Part shown: in pieces, positions 34,774-45,681 of the stretch
How the letters are laid out: each line of letters opens with the position of its first letter
Numbering within the stretch: position 1 is the first letter of the stretch
NCBI GenBank assembly: GCA_022984795.1
Contig: JALIHJ010000088.1
Location: 1-45,681 of the forward strand
Reading direction: 5' to 3'
Length of the DNA stretch: 45,681 bases
Source of the DNA: Fabrea salina
Taxonomy: Eukaryota > Ciliophora > Heterotrichea > Heterotrichida > Fabreidae
Program-made: the position numbers and the translations under genes
Notes under the pieces: model-generated
The model's database searches: none
Told to the model about the DNA's origin: nothing
Seen by the model: only the letters and a program-made list of their open reading frames with translations

Positions 34774-35800
34774 ATGGAACACTCACATTCCAGGCTGGCT
34801 GACAAGTTTCCCAGGCACAAAGAACCAGCATGCAAAACTAAGGACAAAGAAGCCATAAACAACTGGATTAAAAGTTTGGACACTTCCAAGATGAGTGTCA
34901 TCGAAAGAATGACTCTAGACATAAACCGCAGAGAACTCCTCAAAGCTGGGTCTTTGGAAACCAACGACTTCAAACCCAAACCTACGAACAAGCAAGTCTT
35001 TGAAAGACTCACTCAAGACGTCAGCAGAAGAACTGAACACCAAAAACTGGTAGAAAACTTCAAAAAGTCGCAAGAAAATGAGTCACTTGCTTCAAAGAAA
35101 GTAGGGAGCAAGGACCAAGTAAACCGTGTGGTTTCAAGACTAAACGCAGACGCTTTGCTGCGAGAAGAACAAGAAAAACTCAGGCAGAGGTTCAAACAAC
35201 TCCAAGAAGAACAAAGCATAGTTAGGAGCCAGTGCGTTGATGTTGCCCAACAAATCGAAATAGGCAAACGACTCAACTCTGAAGCCCAAAGAAGGGAAGA
35301 AAAACTCGAAACTCTCAGAAAACAAAAAGAAGTCTTAGAAAAACAAGAAATTCACCGAATGCAACACAAACTCCATCCTAACCGCAAGCCCGACCCACTT
35401 GTCCTAGAACGCCTCACTAAAGTCAGATCAAACTCAATCACTAGTGAACAAAGTGCGAAGCAGTCCAAAAGAGTGTTCAATCTCGAAGAAACTAAAAGGT
35501 CTGGAGAAAGACTAATGAACAGCCACAAACACCTCAAGAGGTCCGAAACCCCCAAAACAACCACCAAAAAGGTATCTGCCCAAGAATTGACTTCTATTGT
35601 TGATAGACTCTACCACAATAAATCATTCGAACGCCAAAGGGCTTCTTCTAAACCTGACGCAAGGCACAAAAACAACAGGAAGCCTCGCTCTTCGCTAAAT
35701 AGGAAGTCAGTAACTCCCCAATTCAAACCTTGTGAAACTGAAGTATGTCCAGTTCCTGCACTGTATATTCCAAAGCCCCAAAAAATTCCAGAAGACTACC
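34774..35800 (+). CDS. Coiled-coil protein with R-L-x-x-[DN] repeats, 3' end lost at telomere junction
   Basis: About 342 visible residues, Lys/Arg/Glu-rich and helical. A short motif recurs about every 30-45 residues: ERMTLDINRR, ERLTQDVSRR, SRLNADALLREE, KRLNSEAQRREE, ERLTKV, ERLMNS, DRLYHNKSFERQ. The last recalls the RLYxDAxxR motif seen in many protist cytoskeletal proteins. A coiled coil spans about 125-200. I infer a structural role, perhaps cortical or basal-body. The frame runs straight into the telomeric tract at 35801, so its true C-terminus is missing and the open frame to 35826 is artificial. It starts 15 bp after VIRMA. Confidence 0.7.
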
Positions 35801-36793
35801 AACACCCTAACACCCTAACACCCTAACACCCTAACACCCTAACACCCTAACACCCTAACACCCTAACACCCTAACACCCTAACACCCTAACACCCTAACA
35901 CCCTAACACCCTAACACCCTAACACCCTAACACCCTAACACCCTAACACCCTAACACCCTAACACCCTAACACCCTAACACCCTAACACCCTAACACCCT
36001 AACACCCTAACACCCTAACACCCTAACACCCTAACACTCCTAACACCCTAACACCCTAACACCCTAACACCCTAACACCCTAACACCCTAACACCCTAAC
36101 ACCACCCTAACACCCTAACACCCTAACACCCTAACACCCTCAACACCCTAACACCCTAACACCCTAACACCCTAACACCCTAACACCCTACCACCCTAAC
36201 ACCCTAACACCCTAACACCCTAACACCCTAACACCCTAACACCCTAACACCCTAACACCCTAACACCCTAACACCCTTAACACCTCTAACACCCTAACAC
36301 CCCTAACACCCTAACACCTAACACCCTAACACCCTAACACCCCCTAACACCCTAACACCCTAACACCCTAACACCCTAACACCCTAACACCCTAACACCC
36401 TAACACCCTAACACCCTAACACCCTAACACCCTAACACCCTAACACCCTAACACCCTAACACCCTAACACCCTAACACCCTAACACCCTAACACCCTAAC
36501 ACCCTAACACCCTAACACCCTCAACACCCTAACACCCTAACACCCTAACACCCTAACACCCTAACACCCTAACACCCTAACACCCTAACACCCTAACACC
36601 CTAACACCCTAACACCCTAACACCCTAACACCCTAACACCCTAACACCCTAACACCCTAACACCCTAACACCCTAACACCCTAACACCCTAACACCCTAA
36701 CACCCTAACACCCTAACACCCTAACACCCTAACACCCTAACACCCTAACACCCTAACACCCTAACACCCTAACACCCTAACACCCTAACACCT
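35801..36793. repeat. Telomeric tract, (CCCTAACA)n, about 124 units, left-end orientation
   Basis: About 993 bp of CCCTAACA with a dozen or so variant units (inserted or lost bases, for example CACTCCTAAC and CACCACCC). The C-rich strand reads 5' to 3' on the plus strand, so this is a left-hand chromosome end belonging to the sequence on its right (36794 onward). No gene is present. Confidence 0.97.
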
Positions 36794-38492
36794 GAACTTT
36801 CAGAGAAGCTTTTAATGACTGGCTGGAAAGAGCAATCCCCTTACACATGGTTAGTCTGTTGTCAATCCAAACTCTGGAGTTGAGGCTTAGTTTCATAAGT
36901 TCTTAAAAAGTCAGAAGGGATCACAAACCAGAACTGGGGAGTCTGTTGAGGCTTCTCGTAAAGTTTCTCCATCTACTTCACTGCCGTCGTTGAGTTTGGA
37001 ATTTTAGGTCAGAGGGGCTGGGATTCATGTAGCTAGGAAGAATAGCGTAAATGTAGTTATTGTGGCAGTAGATAAACAAATTGAAGTAAGTTGCACTTGT
37101 GTAAGTTTGAAGAAGATAGTGGTTTGAAGGACAATCACCAATATCGAACCCATTCAAGATTGCCTTGTTTTGTCCTTTGTAAACAAATGGACGTTTGTTG
37201 CTGTTAAGGGTATTAGAGCTCAGGTCCAGTCTTTTGATCAGAGGGAAATCCATTTCTTTGACCACTCCCAGGCATCTCTACTCCCATAACAAAAGAATTG
37301 CGCCCTGCTGAGTTCAGGTGCTCTACTTCTAAGTAGTAGGATTCTCCTGCTGTCAAAGCTATAGAGTTTGACTTATTACCTTCCCATATGAAGTAAGTAT
37401 GTTCATCTGACTCCTCACTCGCTGAATTAATTATTTCTTGCTTGTTGAGAGGGTTGGAGTCGGTACTCAGGTAAACTCTAACACTCCTCTGAAAGAAACA
37501 TAGGAATGTATGCTCCCCTGTTCTGGTGGATTGAAGAGTCCGTAGATGAGCGAATCGTAGTTGTCCATGGTCGTAAGAATAGCTGCTGAAGGAATGACTG
37601 TTCTCTGAACTAGTTCACTCTCCACTCGAATGCTTCCTGGGTTGTGCTCTCTGACCAATCCCGCACTTCCTCATAGTAGTTTCTGTTCTTCAAATCGAAA
37701 TAGACTCCACTGCTGCACTTAATAGTGTTGAAGCTCGCTTCTGAGACTTGGCATGGTGATCCATCTACTTCTACCTGGACTCTAGAAGTGTCACTAGGAA
37801 AGGATTTCCCTGTGACTGTAACAGCTACTCCTTGTTCTAAATTAGCTGACACTGACTCCACAGCACCTATAGTTCTGAACCAGTACTGCTCTCCTTCTAG
37901 ATTGTACCCTGATTTCCAGTAGACTCCTTTTAGCCTACCTGAAGTATTATATTCCACACTCTGGTCCCCGTGCACATTATTGCCTACTTGTACTAAGAAT
38001 GTAAGGATTAGAGTTTTCTACATATTCACTCTCGAATATTGCTTCTACTCCGTTTACTTTTAAATGGTCAATATGATCCTTTTAATTTCTTTGTGAAGAA
38101 AACAAAGGCTAGTAATATCTTGAGCAGTTCCTTCGCTCGGAATCAAAACTAATGCGTAGCCACCCCAGCCCCACCTAATTGATTGCTGTCAGTATGAGTA
38201 TATTGAAACGGAGCGCAGCACTTCTAAGTCGGGGTATGACCCATCATCATTGTGGTTCCAAGGAGGAATGAGGCATTCGATTGTTTCTGCCCTTTTAATA
38301 GAAAGTATTTCCTACACTCACTTGCTCCTAGCCTAACTTGGTAATTTTGAGGGTTCAAATCGTCTGTAAAGTCCCCTTAGTAAAAAAAGGCTGCTTAAAC
38401 CGTTAAAGCGGTCGGGTCAATGGCTTTATTATTCGAGTAGCTATGTTAGTAACCGTCGCTGCTTGGCATAATTTTAGCAATAGCAAAATCAT
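36794..38492 (-). CDS. PKHD1-like secreted/surface protein, 3' end cut by telomere (copy 2)
   Basis: Starts at the ATG ending at 38492 with signal peptide MILLLLKLCQA and reads leftward. In order: an IPT/TIG-like segment; another IPT/TIG (AVTVTGKSFPSDTSRVQVEV, CQVSEASFNTIKC at about 37720-37850); a PA14-like segment (YDSLIYGLFNPPEQGSI, about 37500-37560); then ESYYLEVEHLNSAGRNSFV, typical of PKHD1-family repeats (about 37290-37350). Coding character continues in shifting frames up to the telomere (VWIDNRLTMCKGIALSSQSL). So the gene lacks its 3' end on this molecule. The frame is broken by several indels, which I attribute to read error. Probably a large extracellular protein; adhesion or surface roles are only a family-based guess. 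Confidence 0.55.
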
Positions 38493-38623
38493 ATTTATCA
38501 CCCGCTTTAACTAGTTAGATGATTAATTCGGGTAATCACACTCAAGTCACTGTTCACTAGAAGATGAAACAAAGTCCACTCTAAAGACCACAGAGTTCAA
38601 GAATTGACCTATAACTAATATAA

Positions 38624-41600
38624 ATGTCTGAATCCCTAGGCACTTTCAGAGAAAGCAACGAAGAAGAAATTTACGACTTAATGAACAACGGAGTTTACAG
38701 GTACGACCCAGAAGAGGTCAAAGAAGTCCTTAAAGACAACATCATTTCCAAAAAGTTGTCTAAACTGCTCAACTTCTACGAAAAGCCCAACCCACAAAGC
38801 AGAGAAAGGTCCAAAAGTCAGAGATGAACTTAGGAGGCACCCAAACCTTCAAAGAAGTACTTAAGACCTTTGTAGTTGAGTTGTCCCAGAAAAATCGAAC
38901 TCCAAGAAGAACAAACTTCAGGACTTAGTTAGGGTGTTTTATAAAGCACCAAGCACTCTTCAACAAACTCAAAGGCGAAGAAGGCGACCAGGTCCGAAAA
39001 GACTTCCAGGTCCTGTTTAACCCCATCACTCAGTTGTACTACAACGAGCGTATTACTCTTCTTAAGACTTTAGAGTCATTGTAGGCACCAGCAGGGCAGA
39101 AGGCAACCCAGGACAGCTTCCTTGTCTGGAGTTTTTGGGAGAAGCTTTCAGAGAAAAACCTGCTGAAAACCTTGTTTGGGAACTTTACTGCCAAACTTCT
39201 GCGCGGGAAATTCCCAACAGGTTTACGCTCCCCAAGAACGCGAAGAGTGGATTCTGCAGTGCTTGCAAGAACAAAGGAACTCTTTAGAAATCTTAGTTCT
39301 GGCCCATAATGCCTTTGCACACATTGGCTCTGCAAGGTTCCTAGACTACCTGCAAACCCTTTCACTAAACAAGAGTTCCAAGGCAACTTCAAACAACTTT
39401 ACAAAGACTCTTTTTGGCTGAGTACAAACTAGCCCAGACTGCTGATTTCCCAAATAGGAGACTTAAGCATGTTTGTGTTGTTGTCTGCAGTGAGACTCGA
39501 CGCCTTTGCTGAAAGAGGGTTCTTGGAAGGATTCAATCCCCACAAAACCCTTACAGCTTAATTAACAACCAAGAAAAAACACACCTAAGATCCTTGAGTT
39601 CTTCAAAACACTTTTAGAAGGCAATGAGTTTGTGAGTGAACACATGGGATCAGTCGTGGTGAGTTGGTTGTGCTTGATGACTTGGGCCCAAACCCTTCCT
39701 CAAGGCTACACTGTGTTTAGCCCAGGAGACCAAGATCCCGTTCAACAACTAGCCACTAAGTTCTACGTGCTGGACTTTCTCCGCAACACCACTCAGAGAA
39801 ACCTTCCAGGACTCCTCTTTAGAAGTGGCTTCAGCCCTCAACATATCCCTCATGAGTTTGGTTTCCTGCTGTTCAGTCACAAACCAACGTAGAGATGGCA
39901 AAGGACTACGGAGTCTTTGTAGAAATAACTTGTGCTTGTCTCAGGAACCAAGGCTCTTCAGAAACACTCAAGCACTTTTGGTACGAAGACTTTCCTAACC
40001 AAGTAGGCCTCTACTCTATGCTGCACCACCTAAGCATGAAGTTCCCCCACGACGGAGAACTCTTCTCAAGTTCGTGAACGTTTTTAATAGGGCAACTCTG
40101 AGAACCCCTACGCCGAAGAAGTCATCAAGTACCTAGACACCCTAACTCACTTCACTACAGTGGTGAACTTGAGGAAGTGATGTCTAACCCAGACCAAAGC
40201 TCTGGAGTACGCCCGTGGCTGCAAGCCAACTAGTGTCTTCTACCAACCAAAGAAACATGATAATAATTCCAGGCAGGACCAGAGCTAAAAAGCTTGAGAG
40301 CAGGGCAGAACTCGACTTTAGTGAGCTCAACATCAGGTACTCTTTCTGGCCTTTGTGTTTAACTACTGGGAAACAGAAGTCCAAAGGATCAAACGGGTAC
40401 CCCTACACCACTCAGGACTTAAAAGTTTTGTTCGAGTACATCAAACTAGTTTGCGAAGTAGTCATGATTGACCCTCTGTGACTCCTGCCTTAGAAAGTTC
40501 GGCTTAAGGGAACCTGCAAACCACCCCTTATCCACGTTACCCGGAAGAACTCCTGAAGTCCCCAAGACCGAACTAGTTTACTTACTGATAGAGTCCTTTA
40601 TAGAGCTTTCGAAGCTGACAAACACTCCTTTAGAAGTCCTTCAGAACTAATAGAAACCACTCTGGCAGTTTACGCAAGTGAAAACAAAAGAAGTAGAGAA
40701 CCACGCAGTTGCTACTGTTTTAGCGAGGGTTTCAGCTGCTGGCACGGTACAAGGGGATATTCCAGACTCACACCCCCTGTTTCTTTCAGCAAGCAAACTC
40801 AGAAGCGTAGAAAAAGAAGCTAAAGTAAATACAACGTAAGTTTAGCAATGATGGAGTTGGTGTCCCACATCTTGGAAGACGAAGCTGTGCTGCTTCTGTA
40901 CCCACTTGAAGACTCTGTTGTGATCCAGGAGTCCCTTAAGGTTCGGCTTAACTGAAGTTTTGCCTGAGTGTTTTTGTGGCCTGACAACTACAAGTGGCAA
41001 GCTAGTAAAACTAACTTTGAAGTTCCTAGAAAACTTGGTCTCTAAGTACTCAGTTCGTCAAACAAAAGCCTCCTTCAACCAAAGGAACTCCTTACTGAGT
41101 TTAATCACTACCCAACTTAACAAAGTTGGACTGTGCACAGTTTATCTTGCACTCCTTAAGGGGTGTCTCACTACTTAAACGAACTTGAAGAAATGGTTTT
41201 TGAAAACGTGCACTGGACCCACGCTACCAAGAAGCATGAGTTCCAAGCCGAAGACCTCAGAAGCATCAAAACCATGGTTTTCAGGGGACTGAGTTTGCTT
41301 AAGTTAGTTTACTGAACTAATCATTTACACAGAACAACTTCCAAGAGCACGGACTAGACTTTCTGCACTTGATTCGTGAAATGAAGTCAGCAGTTTCCAC
41401 AGACTCTGAGTGAAGACTCCCTTCCTTTAGTGACTGCTTTGATGTCTTGCTATAGACTTTGCCTTTGAGCTCCTTAGTTGAAGAAACCCAAGAAACATTG
41501 CTTTGGTTGCTTTGGAAAACATCACTTGTTTGTGATTATTTGGAAGAACTCAGTCCAAAAACCCGCCTTTTGAAAACTTCTTCTCTTCAGGCACACAAAT

Positions 41601-44237
41601 GATCAAAGACAACTTTTTGAAGCACTGTTCTGAAAGCTTTATTCCTGAAAAAACCAACAGTTCAGTGCAGCTGCAGCTAGGCATGCTGGAACCTCTTGTT
41701 AAAGGCTCTTGCCTTACCAAGTGTCTTTGCAACTCTTGTTTGCTTCTCAGAACTTCTCACAGGAGTTCACCCTAGTTGTAGAAGCTTACAAAATGCTTCC
41801 GAGAGAAGAGTCCAGCACTGAAAAGATGCAACTTTTAGAGCACTACTTGTGTTTTTATGAACAGTTAGTTCTTTGTGAGCACAACTACTCCATTTTGGAG
41901 TCTTTAATTGGGTCCAAAGAAAAGCTGATTTCTTCGTTTATAGAAGCTGTCAACAAAATGTTTTCTGAAACCAAAGAACCTTCTGGGTTCGAAGCTTGTG
42001 TGTGCATGCACTGTTACTCACTTGTGTTCAACTTACTTACTGTGTGCCACCACCAAAACCCAAGTTCTCAAACGACTCCTTGAGTTGGTGTTCAGAAGCC
42101 AAGTACTGGCTAAGTTCCTGTTGGGAGTGAAGAGTTGCTTGACTGAAATGACTCTCTACAGAATGCAGGAAGCCAACAAACAAACTGGCAGACTGCACAC
42201 CGACCTCGCTTTGGAAGATTTTGCTGTAAGGCAACTCGACGACTGCCCAACTGGAAGTTCTTTGAGTGCAACTCCAACCAGTACGGCACTAAGTTCCAAC
42301 CGACAGTTTAAGAATGACTTTGGCTCTGAAATGTGTGGAGTGCCTGCTTCGTTTTTGGGAGACTTGATTAGCATTGCAGAAACTTACAACGTCGAAACTT
42401 CACTATTGGACTGCCAAGAGCTTATGATGGACAGTTTCAAAAAGCTGTTTGGAGTGCTTTCGAGTTATGGAACTAAAGGAGAACCACTTACGGGCCTGCC
42501 AGTTCCTTGGCACTTTGAAGAAACCAAACAAGTTAAGTTCGTGGTGGGGTCCCAGGGTCCTGAAGCTTCAGCAGAGTGTTTTAGAATACTTACAGTGGTT
42601 GTGGAGAGTTTGTGGTTGGACACCAAAAAAGAACTCAACATCTTTGTAGACTTAGTGAGGAGGAAACTTAGAACACAGGTACCAGATTTTGAGTTTTTGC
42701 TACAACTTAGCTTTGCACATAACTACTGACTCCAAAAACGAAGCTGTTGAAAGAGCTAAGGACGAGTTCTTCAACTGCTCAATTAAAGTCCTTTGCTGAA
42801 ATGCACGAGTTCCTTGGCCAAGTCCAGTTCTTGAGTCCAGACTTACTTACTTTGCTGATCCTCATGGAAGGATTCTTTAAGATCTGCAGAAATCCAAGGA
42901 CGTCCAGGCCAGTTTGTAGTTTCAATGATTCCTCAACTAAAAAGGTTCTTAGTAGCAGACAGTCCTTCGTTTGCACTGTTGATAGCTCTGATTACTGAAA
43001 GTTTGAAGTTCATGAAAACAGAAGACTACCCCTACATCTTCAAGAACTTAGGCGTCACCAGAGTGCTTTTGAGAAAATCATGAACCCCCGCTGCACTCAC
43101 CAAGACTTCTTAGCTGCCATTAAGTTCTGCCAAGCTTACTCCAGCAACAAGCAGTGTGCCAGACAGCTTTTGTCAGAACGCATTTGGTCCAGATCTCGAA
43201 CTCCCCAACTATCAAGGACTTCCAAACTGAGTACGAAGGCAAGCAATAAAACCCCAAACACATTCTGTGGTGCTGGGCTCTGTGGATGATGAACGGCATG
43301 CACGACACTCTTTGACGACAAAGCTTTTCATTCAAGCATGGACTTTCTGAACTCTTACTCTGAAAGAGTCACTAAAGTCCTTAGGTTCAACTACGTAACA
43401 GAAGGCAGGTACGGAGGCCACATTGCTAGTAGCAAGCAGTTTTCTCTGGCTTACGTGGAGGAACTCCAGCTCCTAACTAGTTTGCTGGCAAAGCTTTCTT
43501 CGAACTCAAAACTGTGGAGGTCTTCCCACAAGAACTCATTGGAGTTGTGGCTCAGTGAAGCTTATGCAGCACACCTTCAGGGCCTTTTCTTCACAGGCAG
43601 AGACTCTCCAGAACTTCCCACCAATTTCTGAATGAAGACGCCTTAACAGCTAAAACAGTCAGTGGAACTCCCGAAACACCTACCAGAGTGTCTCACCAGA
43701 AGAAAGAGGACTATTTTTGACAGAGTCCAAACTACTTACTACGAATACATCCCTAAGTCCCAACCTTCAGGATTTTCTTTTCAGTATAGAAAGTGGATTA
43801 CTGCGTTCACTATACACTGATCACGGCTTTGATACAACAAGCCCAGTTCGACAAACACGTGCCTTTCCAACAGCACTTTACTTGACTCCTGCAAGTTTGT
43901 GTTGCTGTACTACACAAAACTTAAGGCCAACCACAACATCTACCTGTAAACTAGAAAAACTAGCCAACTCTTTGATCAAAAGTGCAGAGTTTTCGCTTGC
44001 TTACGGTTCACTGAACCACCTCTTCGAACTAGACGGAGAGTCAACTGCAGATGGCAAAAGAAAGTTTTGAAATGAGTTTTACTACTTTTGAAGTCAGACT
44101 TAGCTACGAAGAGCGAACTTAAAGCAGAAGCACAAGGAGTGTTAACTGGGTGGATTGGCCAAGTCGAAACTTCAACCTTCAAGACACGAGCCAGAAGACC
44201 CCTTTATAGCTTGATGCAAGAACAAGTTAGAGTTTAA
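38624..44237 (+). CDS. NUP188: NUP188 nucleoporin, copy 2 (start present, frame interrupted)
   Basis: This copy supplies the real start: MSESLGTFRESNEEEIYDLM at 38624, preceded by an AT-rich leader. The following KLLNFYEKPNPQSRE and, near 39010-39060, the LFNPITQLYYNERITLLKTL stretch fit the human NUP188 N-terminus. Around 41610 it reads through the point where copy 1 shifts frame near 3445 (MIKDNFLKHCSES). Elsewhere it shifts frame many times through single-base indels, each at a place where copy 1 is intact. The two copies are therefore best read as one gene seen twice, not as a gene and a decaying paralogue. Confidence 0.75.
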
Positions 44238-44243
44238 TTAAAA

Positions 44244-44819
44244 ATGATTTGGGTGATATTGGTTTGTCTAGAGCAGCCCAAGACGCTTCACAGGAATCCA
44301 GCAACTTGACCTGGAGTCCCAACTTGAAAACGGTCTCTTTGGTTCACTTGTTTGTCTGTGGTTAGGAGTGCTTACGAACGCGACTCAGAAACAATCCAAA
44401 AAGTAGCCCAAGAAAACAACTTGCCTGAAGACCGTTTGCAACACAAAGTGATGGCTGACGTTCTGCTGAAGTGCTCGAATTCCTTGAGCAACCAAAAGTT
44501 GAAGAGATCCTAAACACTGAAAACCTAGACCTAGAAGACCCTGAAGTTAAAGAAGCAAGTCAGGTAGACCTGCAGAGTTTCAGTAACGAAGAGGACTTAG
44601 AACTCACTGAAGAGCAACTGAAACTTTTGGACGACATCAACTGGGAGCTCAAAAGCACAACAGTTTGTTCAAGCAAATGAAGAACTCCAAAACCAAATAG
44701 GCATTCTTCCAGCTCCTGTTTACTATGGAAGTTTGGTGTTTGGGATGATTTTTCTGTTTGGGTTGTTCTTTTTAGGTATAAAGTTACTTAGCCAAAAGCC
44801 TAAAAAAAAGAAAAAGTAA
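44244..44819 (+). CDS. Small type I membrane protein, copy 2 (frame interrupted)
   Basis: Second copy of the gene at 6094-6675, beginning MIWVILVCL and ending in the same transmembrane helix and KKKKK tail. At least three single-base losses (for example near 44270 and 44310) break the frame compared with copy 1. They are probably sequencing error. It is the only gene besides NUP188 that lies wholly inside the telomere-capped segment. Confidence 0.7.
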
Positions 44820-44860
44820 TTAAGCACTTAGAAGTAATAGGTTAAAGTACCTGTACATAT

Positions 44861-45253
44861 TCACACTTGCGAAAAGAACAATGTGCTGGAATTCTTTTAA
44901 GTCGATTTCCTGTCCCCGTTTTGGTCCACTAACTGAATGAATTCTTCCCTAAACTTGCTGGTTGCACTTGTTATCTCCTTGAAGTATTTTCTGAGTTCTT
45001 CTGAGGAAATACTTCCACTTCCGTCTCTGTCAAACACTTTAAAGGCTTCGTTTAAGTTTTCTTCTGAAAGCACAGTTCCAACGTTGAAGCTTCCTTTAAA
45101 AACTCAGTGTAGTCTATGAACCCACTGCAGTCTGCATCAAGCTTCTCCAAGGACTTGGTTAGCAAGTTCAGAAGCTGCTTCAGAGTCCACTAACTTAAAA
45201 CTACTAAGTTCTTCAAAGTCAAGTTTTCCGTCCCCTTTGGGAGTCAATAGTTC
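44861..45253 (-). pseudogene. 3' fragment of the CDPK-like gene, cut by telomere
   Basis: Matches 6718-7114 and encodes only the C-terminal EF-hand region (from about residue 344). The promoter side, start codon and whole kinase domain would lie to the right, where the telomere begins. The last shared bases are GAGTCAATAG then (C/T)TCTG; beyond them copy 1 continues into the gene and copy 2 into TTAGGTGTTAGGG. On this molecule the gene cannot be expressed from its own start. Confidence 0.85.
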
Positions 45254-45681
45254 TGTTAGGTGTTAGGGTGTTAGGGTGTTAGGGTGTTAGGGTGTTAGGG
45301 TGCTAGGGGTGTTAGGGTGTTAGGGTGTTAGGGGTGTTAGGTGTTAGGGTGTTAGGGTGTTAGGGTGTTAGGGTGTTAGGGTGTTAGTGTTAGGGTGTTA
45401 GGGTGTTAGGGTGTTAGGTGTTAGGGTGTTAGGGTGTTAGGGTGTTAGTGGTTAGGTGTTAGGTGTAGGGTGTTAGGTGTTAGGGTGTTAGGGTGTTAGG
45501 GTGTTAGGGTGTTAGGTGTTAGGTGTTAGGTGTTAGGGTGTTAGTGTTAGGGTGTTAGGGCAAGTTAGGGTGTTAGGGTGGTGTTAGGTGTTAGGGTGTT
45601 AGGGTGTTAGGGTGTTAGGGTGTTAGGGTGTTAGGGTGTTAGTGTTAGGGTGTTAGGTGTTAGGGTGTTAGGGTGTTAGTG
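45254..45681. repeat. Telomeric tract, (TGTTAGGG)n, right-end orientation, to window end
   Basis: About 428 bp of TGTTAGGG with many irregular units (lost G, TGTTAG without GGG, a stray CAAG near 45560). The G-rich strand runs 5' to 3' outward, as it must at a right-hand chromosome end. The high irregularity compared with the left tract suggests single-read base-calling noise. The tract reaches the window edge. Confidence 0.97.

Larger units (their letters stand above)
38020..45253. repeat. Long direct repeat, copy 2 (matches 1-7114)
   Basis: Second copy of 1-7114 in the same orientation, with many single-base indels but also long identical runs (for example about 42340-42660). It is better than copy 1 at the left (it keeps the NUP188 start and about 50 bases missing near 740-750) and worse further right. 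It ends at the right-hand telomere. The left 1.2 kb of this segment (36794-38020) extends beyond what copy 1 shows in the window. Confidence 0.9.

Noticed and set aside
36794-45253. Copy 2 as a decaying duplicated locus (pseudogenes)
   Set aside because: The differences are nearly all 1-3 base indels without codon-position bias, telomere units show the same noise, and long stretches are identical; read error explains it better.

Overview
The window looks like somatic (macronuclear) DNA of a heterotrich ciliate. Three things point there: tracts of the 8-base telomere repeat CCCTAACA/TGTTAGGG, spliceosomal introns of only 15, 15 and 16 nt (the only ones found), and extreme gene packing. All long reading frames are open in the standard code, with Trp as TGG and no in-frame TGA, TAA or TAG. 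This argues against a Blepharisma-like code with TGA as Trp. GC is roughly 44-48% in the lines I counted, which seems high for Stentor coeruleus; a compact heterotrich such as Fabrea is possible, but I cannot fix the genus.

Layout. Positions 1-35800 are a dense gene array: PKHD1-like secreted protein (partial, -), NUP188 (+), a small ER-type membrane protein (+), a CDPK-like pseudokinase (-), a ZC2HC1-type zinc-finger protein (+), USP40 (+), TM9SF3 (+), a BTB protein (+), a four-domain EEEE calcium channel (-), an NRF-6-type acyltransferase (+), CC2D1/Lgd (-), ARPC2 (-), two tandem ceramide-synthase-family genes (-), ZNF593/Bud20 (+), PDPK1 (+), a candidate C/D snoRNA (-), an F-box-like protein (-), a helical-repeat protein (+), a 48-aa membrane micro-protein (-), VIRMA (+) and a coiled-coil repeat protein (+). 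Gaps are mostly 0-80 bp. Some adjacent genes are 0 or 1 bp apart and one convergent pair shares bases of its stop codons. The genes are mixed housekeeping functions (nuclear pore, deubiquitination, Golgi, actin, sphingolipid, ribosome biogenesis, AGC signalling, m6A writer complex) with no common pathway.

Positions 35801-45681 are different. A ~1-kb CCCTAACA tract is followed by an 8.46-kb segment and then a TGTTAGGG tract running to the window end. The segment is thus capped by correctly oriented telomeres at both ends. Most of it (about 38020-45253) is a second, indel-rich copy of positions 1-7114. Both telomeres sit inside genes: the PKHD1-like gene on the left and the CDPK-like gene on the right. 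The best reading is a macronuclear minichromosome made by alternative telomere addition, represented by poorly corrected long-read sequence and joined (probably artificially) to the main contig at 35801, where the telomere has the wrong orientation for a right-hand chromosome end.
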